Source of the DNA: Nymphaea colorata
Taxonomy: Eukaryota > Streptophyta > Magnoliopsida > Nymphaeales > Nymphaeaceae
Assembly: GCF_008831285.2 (NCBI RefSeq)
Contig: NC_045141.1
Span: 19,030,848-19,094,847 of the forward strand
DNA: 64,000 nucleotides
Reading direction: 5' to 3'
Notes under the pieces: generated by a model
Told to the model about the DNA's origin: nothing
Seen by the model: the letters and a program-made list of their open reading frames with translations, nothing else
Database searches by the model: none
Shown here: positions 1 through 20,399 of the stretch, in pieces
How positions within the stretch are numbered: position 1 is the first letter of the stretch
Layout of the letters: each line of letters opens with the position of its first letter
Position numbers and translations under genes: made by a program

Positions 1-2
1 AA

Positions 3-1691
3 AATCTCAAGAGATTATCTGCTAGTGGTGATGAGTACATTTGCAGTAGTCTTAAAGAGCTTCCTGAAGACATTGGGGAACTCAACAATTTAATATATTT
101 GGACATAAGCTATAATCCTGATCTTGCTGTCGTTCCTTCTAGTTTCTTTAATCTTAGCTCACTGGAGATACTGAAGGCTGCTGATTGTAACTGGATACGG
201 AAGGTTGACATTGACAGCTTAGGTAAATTGTCTTCATTAAAAGAATTAGACTTGAGATTCAGTGACGGCTTCTGTAGCTTGCCATCGTGTATAGGTGTGC
301 TTCCTCAGCTTGAGAGGCTAGATTTAGAATGCTGTGAAAGTCTTCAGTTCCTCCCTCAACTTCCTCCCTCACTAGTCAGGCTTTCTGCAAGGTGTTGCTC
401 TGCTTTGGAGATTATGTCTGATGTTTCAAACTTGAAGGGCTTACAGGAATTGGATTTAAGTGGCTGTGAAAAGCTTATCGACATTCCAGGCCTTGAAAAT
501 TTGGGCTACTTGAAGGTTGTGAAGCTTGGAAGGTGTAGAAGCCTCTCTGATACTCAGAGGTACAGAATTAAGGTATATATCTTGCACAATCTGCACAAAC
601 GCCTTTAGTGGTTTTGCTTAAACTCAGGTCCTGTTCTTTGCAAAGGTCTTTGAACTTTGGCTTGGAAGTAGGGACTTGACTTGAAAGGGGTTGACACATG
701 ATTAGTGGGTCATGCTAAAGCACTCTGCCAGGTCATAACAATGTTATTTTTATTTACATTATAGTACCAGAGATAATGATGCATAAATATATTTCTATAG
801 TTACATCAATATACACCTATATATGATCTTATAGATAATTGTGCGAGTCTGTGAGAACTCCGGTGAAATATGTATCCACTGCAAACTCACGTATGTATAT
901 CCAATCACTTGGCTTAGTCATGCTACAACTTGGCTTCTGCTCGACCAAATCTTGTCAACTTTCTGGTCGTTCATTTTTATTGATCAGGTGGATGATCAAT
1001 CCTAGCCATGTTAGCTGAATTACCTGGTTGACCTATCAAGTTTCAGACTGCTGATTTTTACATAATCTGCTTGCTGCTTTATTTCTAAGTTTTTGTCTTT
1101 CCATTTTGAGCTCAGGAAGCAAGCTTTCGACATTTGTCTGAGTTCTCAATCTCTGGAAGTCCAACTCTTGGTCGCTCTTTGGATGCACGGCTGCTCTCTT
1201 TCTTTCTTCACAAGAGGTTGCAGTGTGTCAGTTTGTACTTGGAAATTAGCGGAAACTTTGAAGATGGGGAGGGAATACGTGTTCATGTTGACGTTGTGAA
1301 GAATCATTATACCATATCAGAAGCTGTAAGTGAAGTTGCTCTGTGCAGGGACCCATTAAAGTTAGGTAGAAACGAGCCTGTGCTAATCAAGCTTCAAGAG
1401 AATGAAAGGACGAAAGGTTATGCAGAAAATGACCATGGGATCATGCATGTGTCAATAGACAGGGGCCTGCTTATGGGGGCTGATGTGAAATTAGGTGCAG
1501 ATGAGAGTTTTGCCGATAGTTATATTGAGTATTTACAGCATGGAAACTATTCATTCTATAGGTATGAGGCGATGGACATCTCAGTTGATGGTAGTTCTCA
1601 GAACACTAGGTGGTACTGTAGGCTGGTGTTTGAGCAACAGTTGGATTGGTCCAGACTGCACCACCCTGAAGGGCTCTGGAGGCGCCTCTGA
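3..1691 (+). CDS. LRR disease-resistance protein, C-terminal part (probable TIR-NBS-LRR), 5' end outside window
   Basis: Two coding exons are seen, about 3-572 and 1116-1691, joined in phase 0 (donor AAG|GTATAT, acceptor CTCAG|GAAGC). The frame is open to the left edge, so the signalling and nucleotide-binding parts lie outside. Exon 1 carries about seven leucine-rich repeats of the plant NLR kind, with LxxLxxLDL cores, cysteine-rich repeat ends such as LDLECCESLQFLPQLPPSL, and a late repeat LQELDLSGCEKLIDIPGL. Exon 2 (about 191 aa) has no LRRs. Its opening HLSEFSISGSP resembles the start of the post-LRR (C-JID-like) domain of TNL proteins, which supports that class over CC-NBS-LRR. The family senses pathogen effectors in the cytoplasm. 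The TNL assignment is an inference because TIR and NB-ARC are not in view. The reading ends at TGA 1689-1691. Confidence 0.75.
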
Positions 1692-2413
1692 AAGTGAACC
1701 TGAGGAACTCCAGCCTCCAGGCCTTTTCCATTTGCGACGGGGGTTCAGGCAAGTATTAAGCTTCTGAAACATGGGATCCTTTGATTTTGTTGAGGAGTGA
1801 ATGGCATCATCAGGTTGGCATCATCTTACCTGCTCTTCAACATATTTTGGCTTCATTTCATGGCTGGTAATACAATTTAACCACTCGTTCTTTTTTATGT
1901 TTTCTCTATTTTTTCTCATAAAACCGATCTATATTTGCAAGTGGGTTCAAGGTCAGCATTGTCATTGATGTTAAAAAAAACAAAGGACTGAGAATCTGAG
2001 AAAATTTTCTAAATTTCAGAGCCTGATTGGACAATAGTTGCATCGAATGGTGAAAAGTAATATTGTTTATGCCTTCACTTTTTGAACCAACAGTAGATTT
2101 CTAAATTCGATGGTAGTCGGATTAAAAATCTTTAGTCACCTACAATGTATATTTCAAATCCTCAAGGTAGATCAGAAGTAATGAGTTGCCGCGTGTAGAT
2201 TTTGATGAGGAAGCCTTTTGCAAATATTTTTATAAAATTGCTACGCAAATGCAAGAGAACACAGAGATTTTTTTTTTTTCTTTTTGGATTTCTGTCCATT
2301 TTTTTCTGAAGAACAGCAATTTATCATTTTGGACAAGGCATATACACAACTATGTAGGAGAAAAAATAAAATAAAAAGGAAAACAAATATTTTCTGATAC
2401 AAAAAACCCTCTT
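1692..2413. other. Convergent 3' ends: no gene
   Basis: AT-rich DNA between the tail-to-tail LRR gene (+) and MYB gene (-). It presumably holds both 3' untranslated regions. I see no coding or repeat structure beyond short A and T runs. Confidence 0.6.
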
Positions 2414-5400
2414 TTAATGATAAATTACATCATGAGTGTTAGCAGCGATCTTGCTGAACAAATCCTCCCCACACAACAGGTCGTAGAGACCTTCCTCCAC
2501 AAGAAGATCGACGTCATTCCCAAATTGCTCCTCCAACTCCACAAAATGTCGCGAAGTCTCTGCACCAGCACCGCTCTGAATTCCGTCCATTCCCGGAAAA
2601 CCAAAAGCCAAGCCGTTGTCAAGGTTACACGTGGGCGCCAACGTTGCATCCTGGCCGTTGAAATTGTACCGTCGGTCGTCTTCCGGTTCAAGCCACTCGG
2701 AGAAGAGCAGCTTAGGCAGGGGGCGGCTCATGAGCGTCGTTCCCTTCACCGGCGGCGAGTCATGACTGACAGTGGGGCAATCGCCGCTTAAAAGGCTTGA
2801 ACTCTGAGCGTCGGTGATAAACCACAACGGCTCCGTTGATTCCAAACTTGCGGCGGGGAATCGGCACGATGGTCTTGAGGACGAGGTGTCTGAGGTCGGG
2901 GACGTGGTCGATTCGGACTCTGCCGAAGACGAGGGGTTGGGCGGAACATCCTCAGAAAGTGGCGGCGTCGAGGTGGTTGGACGGCGAGGATTCAGCCTCG
3001 CCTGCGCCGCTTTCCTCTTGCTCAGGTGGGAGTTCCAGTGGTTCTTTATCTCGTTGTCCGTGCGTCCAGGTAAATGGAAGGCTATCTGGGACCATCTGCC
3101 ACGCTCGGGAAGAAACAACACCTTAGTCAAAATTTCCATGGAAGCTCGACAGGGAGAATCCATGAATTATTAGCACACAGAAAATATGAAGGCATTGGAG
3201 TCTTAGAAAAAGGTAATATTCTTTGAATCATGATATCTTTGTGATATTTTTGAACTGACAATTTCTCGAAAGTATTGTCATCTGTTTCACCAGATGGAAA
3301 GGAACTCTTTTTCTCCTCACTGGGCCTCCTAATTAAAAAAAAGGTGGATTTTGTAAGTGTGATTGAACTTTGATTTCAAAAGTTAATGGAAGATGAGAGA
3401 AGTGTCGGTCTCATTTATTCAAGTCGAATTTCTCTCATCCACTTCTCTTGATGTTTGTTTTAATTGGTGTGAGAACTTTGGACTTCCCATCCAACAGGGA
3501 ATTTCTGCCAGCTTCTGATGAAACAGACGATCAGGCAGTGCTGGTTGGGAACGTGGTGTTTTAGGTAATGAGAAATATATTGGTAGTTCTCATAATATTT
3601 GCCCCAACCTTGCGTTGTAGGTTGAGTAGATAAGGCAACTACATCTTTAAAATCATTCATGTCATCATCATCTTGAATAAGAAGTCCTTGGCAACAGGAC
3701 ACTTTGGTGCGATCTCCCTCTGCTTCAATGAGAAACTAGCTAAGATGATGAGCAAATTTATTGAGACTGAAATCATTCAGTTCTGTCATGAGATCAAGAG
3801 AAAAGATAAATTGAAATTCTCGACCATTCTGTGAATGTTGAAAGGCTGTTTGGGAGATATGCAAAGAAATAAGGAGTGAACGAGGGGAGAGAAGATGGTG
3901 TTCTCGTAAGCACGAAGAGAAGGAAGGAAACAAGAACCCAAGAAATGGAAAGAACAAAAGAAGAAGAGGGGAAAATGAACATACTTATTTCCAAGCACGT
4001 CATGAAGGCCCATAATGATCTCTTCCTCCCGCTCCGTGAACACGTCTCGTTTGAGTCCAGGTCTCAGGTAATTGATCCATCTCAGCCTGCAACTCTTCCC
4101 ATTTCTCTGCAACCCTGCAACGGAAATTCGCGTAACCCTTTTACAGTGAGCTAATAATATGTCATCTTCTGGTATTATTCATTAGCAAACTTTGATGGGC
4201 CAACTTCATGAGCTCTACCGTTCCTGCAGCTTTCTAGTGCATGTTCTTTTCTTCTTGGGGCCACTTCTAAATGAAAATCCTCACATCACTGGCTGTAAAT
4301 TTATAGCAACTTCTTTTCTATTAATGAGTGGCGTTTCGAAGGTGGCAAAGAATTGGAAAAACAATGGAAATGGTTAACAGGTTTTAGCCTTCTCCGGCAC
4401 GAGATATTCCATTAAGTTGTATTTATTTCATCGCAGATTTGAGATCCGCGGTGATTAGGGAATCAGACACCCCCTCCTTTTCGAAAATCCAGCCTTAAAT
4501 CTATGGTTTTTAACATGTAGCTACTGCAAACTGATGATCACCTTTTTATGCAACTTCAGATCTAAGATCCGAAGCTACCTTAATGCTTTAAAAACTTTTG
4601 AGAAAGGAGGGCAGTCAAAACGAAAATACCAGTTTTATTTGTTGAATTCCCTGGCTTTGTCAGTAATTAGGTGATTACTGGTGTGCTTGGCTCCCTTGAT
4701 GCAGGTCCAGAACACTATAGATGCTTAGCTTTTTAAAAATATGGTTTTAGGTGAGGGAGAGGTTATCGCGCCATGTAAACAAAGAGTCAAAACCTTCTCT
4801 CTCATTTCAGTTGCTTGTCGAATCCAAAACTGTCTTGGCATCAGATGGTGGAAGGTTCATATGCTTCAACTTGAATATAGAGACCCACCTCCTTTTGGTA
4901 TAGGAGCATAGTCCCTTATAAATCAAACTAAGGACTCGCTCTATAAAATATCCCTACCCACCTACTTGAGCTATGCTCTACGAGACTAAAACCATAGTTT
5001 ATAAAGCAGTGGTTTGATATGGAAAGGCTGTGTCAGCAGAGGAAGCGCATCGTTCGGAATGCACCCAGCCATATTCGGTTCCTATGAGCATGACACTTTT
5101 CAATATAACATGGAAACTTTATGCACGATCTCAGAACAGAAAACAGTACACTCAAAAATTCATATGAGAGTTCAGGTCAGCGAGTTTACATCACAGGTGG
5201 GCTAGGCCTGGAGGGAGGTGCATTTAGAAGTTTCTTCTTCCATAAGGAAAAATAAAGAAAGGCTGTGGAGGGTTTTTGAAGACAAGCCAGGGGCGCAAAT
5301 TCAACGACCGCCTTTCTTTTCTGGATCTGGACATGCAGGCTTGCTCTCTGCATTTACTTGATCATCAACATGAAGCCTGCCTACCCATGGACATTTCTTT

Positions 5401-6207
5401 GCAGGGGGTCTATAATATCCAGGATTCAAATGGGTTGGACTTGATTTTGTTATTATTGTTATATAAAACATGATTTTGACATGGCTTCTGATGCATTTTA
5501 GTCTTCATCATTAGCCCAAATCATTTAATTTGCATCCTTACTTATGCCGCAGCGCGGCATTCACTCTCTTTTTTCAACTTTGAGTGAGTCTCAGCCGGCC
5601 AAGTCTCACAAGAACAACACTCTTAAAAGATTCCAGCAACAAGGTTGAGACCTGATCAAAGGCTTTCAATTTGACACTCTTCGCATTCATTTCTTGGCAC
5701 CATTGTAGATGTTTCCGGCTCTGACCAACAAGGTGATACAATCTTGAAGAGCATTTACTAACTACCTGTTCAGATGAAAAGTGACAGGGAGAAGCAGCGT
5801 CTGCAGCAAGGTGAGCACTTCTTTTTTCTTTGAAAAGAGAAAGAGATTTAGCTGCTAATATGCTTCTTTTCGATTACGCACTTGTTTGCATCATGGATAA
5901 TACTGAAAAGAGATGAAACCACTAAGGAAAAGATGCACATGGCAAAAAAAGTACGAAATACCCTTCATACAGAGAATCATATCCGATGATATGAAAGAGC
6001 GTGGAGATAAGAAATTGAAGAATGATGAAAAAAAAAAAAAAAAACTTTCATGGCTGATCAATTACCTGCCTTCATCGGGACGGTGCTCCAACATCCATGT
6101 CCATTTTCCAATATGTAATTTTGGAGCTTCTCATCTTCCTCCGGCGACCACAGCCCTCTGCGGCACTTGGGTTTTCGCGCCTGGCTAAGGCATTGCTTGC
6201 AAACCAT
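2414..6207 (-). CDS. R2R3-MYB transcription factor, LAF1/MYB18/MYB45 type
   Basis: Three exons on the minus strand, 6207-6066, 4114-3985 and 3095-2414, give 317 aa with consistent phases (1, then 2) and GT-AG borders at the two conserved R2R3-MYB intron sites. Exon 1 encodes the start of R2 ([13 protein letters not shown], with WST later). Exon 2 holds the end of R2 and most of R3 ([20 protein letters not shown], then [14 protein letters not shown]). Exon 3 continues [20 protein letters not shown]. The R2/R3 wording, especially [12 protein letters not shown] and GLKRD, is that of the Arabidopsis LAF1 (MYB18), MYB19 and MYB45 group. A late PKLLFSEWL motif fits the same group. LAF1 is known in phytochrome A light signalling; that role is only inferred here. 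The tail is Ser/Pro-rich then acidic, as in activation domains. Intron 1 is 1951 bp and holds a decayed MITE. A fragment of this gene was copied to 23.8-25.3 kb. Confidence 0.9.
3460..3702 (-). other. Open frame inside MYB intron 2, unrecognised
   Basis: An 80-codon open frame lies inside intron 2 of the MYB gene. It reads like a protein (acidic QDDDDMNDF, then a Tyr/Trp-rich stretch), and its relatives upstream in the same intron are also open for some length. I do not recognise it. In the copy at 25.2 kb about 180 bp of this stretch is missing and replaced by short filler, so the frame is not kept. It may be chance, or a remnant of an exon captured in the intron. Confidence 0.2.
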
Positions 6208-6326
6208 CTTGGGGAACCGGAAGCAGCAAAAGATGATTGATGAGGAACTAACTGAAGGGAGAGGCACTGTGGATGTTTGAAGAGAAAAAAGAATGATATT
6301 GGTGAAAGTGATATATGGTTGGTACA

Positions 6327-6334
6327 TATTTATA
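6327..6334 (-). promoter_or_regulatory. TATA box of the MYB gene
   Basis: On the minus strand the sequence reads TATAAATA, about 120 bp before the ATG at 6207. Position and motif fit a core promoter and support 6207 as the real start rather than the longer upstream open frame. Confidence 0.55.
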
Positions 6335-6589
6335 GAGATGACTCACCGCCATCTTTTCGTCCCTCCACATATAGTTTAAGATTAAAGGACCATTGAGATT
6401 TTATTTTATAATTCTTGTTTTCAATGGGTAAAACCAGGTTTTGAATTGTGTAAGAAGGTTTAAAACTACCCTTGAGGACGACGAGTAATATGACGACATC
6501 TAGGTCGACTCATATGGGGCCAAATGGTAGCTTCTTGTCTTCTTCGAAGGTAACGGGCCGAGTCAGAGATCTAAAGTTGGAAGGGCCTA

Positions 6590-6790
6590 TAATCTTAGAT
6601 CTTCAAGGCCATTCTTATCTCATCTTAGATCAGATCCCTTTGATAATGGAAAACTAAAAAAGAAGATTTTAAAATCTAGCTTAAGATCCTTAATTTGATG
6701 AACAATGGATCTTAGTGTGGATCGTCTTTTACATCAACAATCGCATGCCACATATAAATCTGATCTCCAAGGTAATCAAATGCTCAAAAG
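6590..6790. repeat. GATC-rich MITE-like repeat, copy 1
   Basis: Diverged copy of the same dispersed family as at 9290-9420, with clustered GATCTTAGATC-type motifs, a GCATGCCACAT core and the end motif AATCAAATGC. It lies about 400 bp upstream of the MYB start. Confidence 0.45.
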
Positions 6791-7562
6791 CTATGTTCTT
6801 GTTTTCTATGGTATTTGAAAATTCTACCGAACCCCAAGTTCCAAAACTGAAACTGTTTTGTTGCCTGGACGCATAAATCATGATGGAAATTGAAGGCTGA
6901 ATGGAGCAAAGTCTAGACCAGGGTCTGGGTTTTACAGGATTTGGATTGAGATGGAGTTAATATTGATAAGAGTTGGGAGTCGGTCTATACATATAAGCAC
7001 TAAAAATGAATTTCGTTATCTCAAAGTAATCTGACAAAAAAAAAATGATTTAATCTGAATTCAGATTTGAACCCCAGCCACATATAGTGAACAACAGGTG
7101 GCAAGAGTCGAGTTGAGAAGGGTGTTAAAATAAAGACCATTGATCAAGTCTCAACCCTTCAATCTTGAGCCGCAGTATTCCCAAGCAGCATCATAATAAA
7201 TAAATAAATAAACAAATAAATAAAAGAAATTTAAACCCCCACGTCCCCCACCCCCAAAACAAAATTTAAAAGAAAACTATTAGTATATTTCTTGTGCCAT
7301 TTTTCAAGCCTTTTTAATCTTTCCTTTGCGTGTGCTGAAAGACAGGCCTTTCTTGAACGAAGGACATTGACATACAAAATCGGCAGACATTTCTAGGTGA
7401 GGGCCTTCCTAATCTCTGCAAAAATATAAAGAAATTTCATAAGCAAAACTTATGAGAGTTGATGGTACTTCTGAAATAGTACTTAGCACATCTGTACTTG
7501 GGATACGTTTTAATTCCTTCGTTATATTAAGATATTGCCATTGGGAACACATACAGTAAGTC

Positions 7563-8086
7563 TTAATGCATGTTGCATGAGGAAGATATTTTATAAGCTT
7601 TCAGTCTTTTCGGAATTTTCTCAACGTCAATAACCTGATGTGGATCGACAGTTGACATCTTCGCACCACTATCATTGAGTAACAACGAGCCAACAGGTTG
7701 AGTTGATTGGGAATGAGGACCCATGTTGACCACAGTGAGGCATGTTCTTGTGTTTGGTACCGTCATATGCTTTTCTCCTCTAATACTAATTCCTTGTTTC
7801 TCAAACTTCTTAGTCTTTGAATTCCTGAAAATGAAATCGACATTAATAAAAGTACAAAATCTAATGGAATGGATTTGTCCAACCATAACTTCAAAATAAT
7901 CAGACTTTGGTTCCTGAACTCATTGTTCAGTTGAATCCCCGTTTTCCGCTCATTTCTCATTGGCAGACAAACCAGCAACATTTGGTGTTTCTTCAACATT
8001 TTTTCTGGATTCTTCAGAGATGGATACTCTCTTGTTCTCAGTAACACCTTTCTCCCCTTTTGTTTAAGATCATGTTTAGCATCCAT
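7563..8086 (-). pseudogene. Possible degraded coding remnant, unrecognised
   Basis: Two overlapping minus-strand open frames (8086-7763 and 7886-7563) have the feel of coding sequence broken by a frameshift. One carries a basic stretch (RNSKTKKFEKQGISIRGEK) followed by a Ser/Thr-rich part ending near 7563. I do not recognise a family, and no clear splice structure links it to a neighbour. It may equally be chance. Confidence 0.2.
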
Positions 8087-9289
8087 TCTTATCAGTTCAA
8101 GCTTTTATTCTCACAGAATCATTGATATAGGGGACTTCATTACCACAGATATGAATTATTTTCCTTTTCCTTTTTGTTCAAGGGATATGAATTTCCTCCA
8201 TGTAACATGTTGGGGCCAATTGCACCATTCTGCGGCTCCGAGAAAATCAAATATTTCCATCTGCTAATCTCAAACGCTGTCCAGAGGACAGGTCCCTTCT
8301 CAGTTATGGGTGTCTAAGTCAACAAAAAATTTTCAGCGTCCTGTAAAAGTATTCAATGAAACGCAGACAGATGCAAAACAAAAAAAACATGAAGAAAGAG
8401 TTTACTTACATCTTATTGTTGTTGCACCGAGTGTAGCATAGCTGATTGGATTGATGGATTTGTGAAATTTTATTTGTCATTCCGATTTTCATGGGCTCCG
8501 CTCTACTTTTTTGTACTGCAAATGGTAAATGTGTAATGTTGAGTTAATGGGTGTCTCCTCATCACCCAAATTTCCAAAACAGTTGCATTCAAGGGACAGG
8601 AAAAAGGGGAAGGGTCTTTCCCCTACTAGGCCACCCCTAGCCTAACATTCCTTCTTAAAGGAAGGCATGAAACCAGCCAAAGTACTAGCTCTTTCAGATG
8701 AAGTGGGTGTGTTTCCCAAATTTACCATCCTAAGATGGAAAAGGTGAAAACAAAAAGGAGCTCTCTTCAAACAGTTGTTCAAAAGAAGCAGAAGCGAACT
8801 CTTGTGTTCAACCAGCTACCAACAAACACATTCATATTAAAAAACAAAAACTCACATGGATTAAACAACGTTCTTTTGGGCCAAAAAGGCTAGCGTGGTT
8901 TATAGTTGCAACTTGCAACAGTTTTAAGATTTTCCGCTCATAAATCCGGGGGATTTTCCCACCAGGGTAGTGATTAATTATGAACTGCGGGCTTAATTAT
9001 CATGAACTCAAGATCTTGTGACGTAGGAAAGGATCTTTTGACCTGTTCAAGTCAAGCCATTTGTCTCCGCGTTACGTAGATAAGTGCGAACAATATTTTG
9101 GAAAAAGAGGAATAAAGCGCGAGCCCATAAAAAAAAACAGCTAAAAATTCAACCTGTCTCTCCCAATTGCTCTACTGCTGACGTCGGAATTTTCTCTTCA
9201 AATGATCAAGCTCCCCAGGTCGACCTTAAATCTGACATTTTCTCAATGCAAAAAGTTAGAATAAGGATCTGCTTCTTGTGGATGGCCTG

Positions 9290-9420
9290 ACCAAGACCCT
9301 TAGTTTGATAAACTATGGATCTTATAATGGATCTTTTGCTACATCAGCAAAAGCATGCCACATCATGTCCACATTAGATCCATAAATTTCAAATCTGGAA
9401 TAATCAAATGCCTCCTTTAA
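9290..9420. repeat. GATC-rich MITE-like repeat, copy 2
   Basis: The segment reads GGATCTTATAATGGATC, then AAGCATGCCACAT, then AAATTTCAAATC...AATCAAATGCC. The same order of motifs occurs near 6685-6790 (GGATCTTAGTGTGGATC, CGCATGCCACAT, GGTAATCAAATGC) and in altered form at 43150-43270. This marks a dispersed, non-coding repeat family in the window, probably a MITE. Terminal repeats and target-site duplications could not be set by eye. Confidence 0.45.
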
Positions 9421-11265
9421 AATAAATGGAATAGTTACATTCGAATTTATTTAAAAACAAGAAGCAAGAGGCCGCAAAAGAAAAAAAAATGCAACTTTTT
9501 TAATTAGTTGATATGGTTTTAGAACATTCGATCTGAAAAAATCTCGAGAACATATATATTGTCTAGCATATAAAATTCACAAACAATTAGAAATTAATAC
9601 CATAAAATGTTAAACCATGTTCTTGGCAATGTTGAAATCATAAAAGTTAAAAGAAGCAATATTTTCAAATTGTCCTACAGTTTAAAAAATGTTTGAAACG
9701 GTGGAAATAAAACGACGATTTCTTTTAAATATGCGGAGGCCATTAGGAAAGGTCAAACAAAATAATTTAATGGAGGTTCTCGGCTTTCCTGCATTGTGGG
9801 TCATCCCCAGGAAGGCCCTTGATTAGATTGTTGCCCAAGAAAAGGATTGTTCGTTGCACTCTGTCGTGTGTCTCTGCGTAGAAACGTTGTTTGGTAATTA
9901 TATTTGTACATGAATTGTATATTTGTTTTCTGCTAACTGAAGCATCCTTTGAGCAATTGCACTGTCGGCCTACAGCTTTCCCTTCGTTAATGGCAGGCGA
10001 CAGAGTACTACCGGCCGATCTGTGCTGACTCCTGATACACACCCACATTTATGACACTGGTTAGTCCACAGCAGAATCACAAAAGAAAAACCTTCGCCAA
10101 TCGCCGCCTCCAGATCAAGAAATGTATCAAAGTATGTGCTATTGGGTTAGACGTTAGGCCACGTCTAAAGAAGAATTGACGGCCGCACGTCATATAGAAT
10201 TGAGAAGATTTGCATGCTTGCGTCAAGCTCACCGATCTTCACATCAGCTGGTTCACTTCGATGGCGGCAGAAGCTAAAACGATCTCATTCACACTTATTC
10301 CAGCCTCTGTAGCTTTGATGTGTGCGCTAGTGCTCTCTTGGTTTGCCCAATTGTAAAGCAATTTTGGGCTCCAATCCATGTTCTTAGCTGAGCACTGCGA
10401 TCATGCAAACTATTTGCTACAGGCTGAACCTTTTTGTTGCCAAAAATTGAGGAGGCTTGTGCATGCGAAGCATTGCCAGTTTCCGGTTAGTTCAGACAGG
10501 CAATAGATAAGGTCCATTCCATTTGTCCACACAGTGACCTCAAAAATTCAAGCATTGCCATTGTCATCAACTCACATACGACAAATGGGGCCGGCGTAGC
10601 ATGTTACTCGAGAAGTCAATCCGCTAACAGAACCTCCCAAGTGGAGTTTGATCAAGCCAACAAAACCTCCCTAGTGCAGTTCAAGCTGGATTTACTTCTG
10701 TTTCTGCTAATATTTTATCTAAAGGAATCAATCCGCCACCCCCTCTCGAAAGGGGCTTTATAGATGGACAGAAACGTAGCAGTCCTGTGACTTTCTCATG
10801 CATTATTATTGTTATTATTATTATCATTGCTAGTTGCTATTCTTATGGAGAGAGATCAATGAGCAAAAGAGGCTAAGGGCCGCTTACTCTCAGCAACAGT
10901 GTCACCCAAGAAAGATCCATGTGCAGATCCATGTATAACAACAACACCACAATAGAAGAAAGCAAGGGCACATCAAAATAAGCTTTCCTACAACATGATT
11001 TCTCTTGATAAAATACATGGCAGTACAATAATGGAATGTTTCGAGTCCTGTTTGGGCGCAACCAAGGAAAAGAACAGCAATTGAACTTCAATATAGGAAA
11101 TTAGCTTTCTAATTGTACATAAACCACAAAAAAAGAGAGAGCTTCAGATCAAAAATTATGCAAGCCAACAATATTAGAGGGACAAATTAACGATAAACAC
11201 AAGTTTGAACAGCTCAACTCTGCAGCAGCCAATAGAGTTGAAAGCAGCTTGGGAACTTTTTGAGT

Positions 11266-20392
<9,127 letters not shown>

Positions 20393-20399
20393 TTACTAC

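Larger units (their letters stand above)
6208..11265. other. Intergenic region with decayed repeats; no supported gene
   Basis: This 5-kb stretch lies between the MYB promoter and the 3' end of the CFIm25 gene. It holds two copies of a GATC-rich MITE-like family (about 6590-6790 and 9290-9420), an AAAT/AAAC simple repeat near 7195-7228, and a short imperfect duplication near 10628-10685. Minus-strand open frames at 7563-8086 overlap in two frames and look like a broken coding remnant that I cannot name. An open frame at 9767-10048 (-) has no recognisable feature. The 3' UTR of CFIm25 probably takes the last few hundred bases. Confidence 0.5.

Noticed and set aside
2417..3173. Plus-strand open frames opposite MYB exon 3
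   Set aside because: They are shadows of the minus-strand GC-rich MYB coding exon and have no motif of their own.
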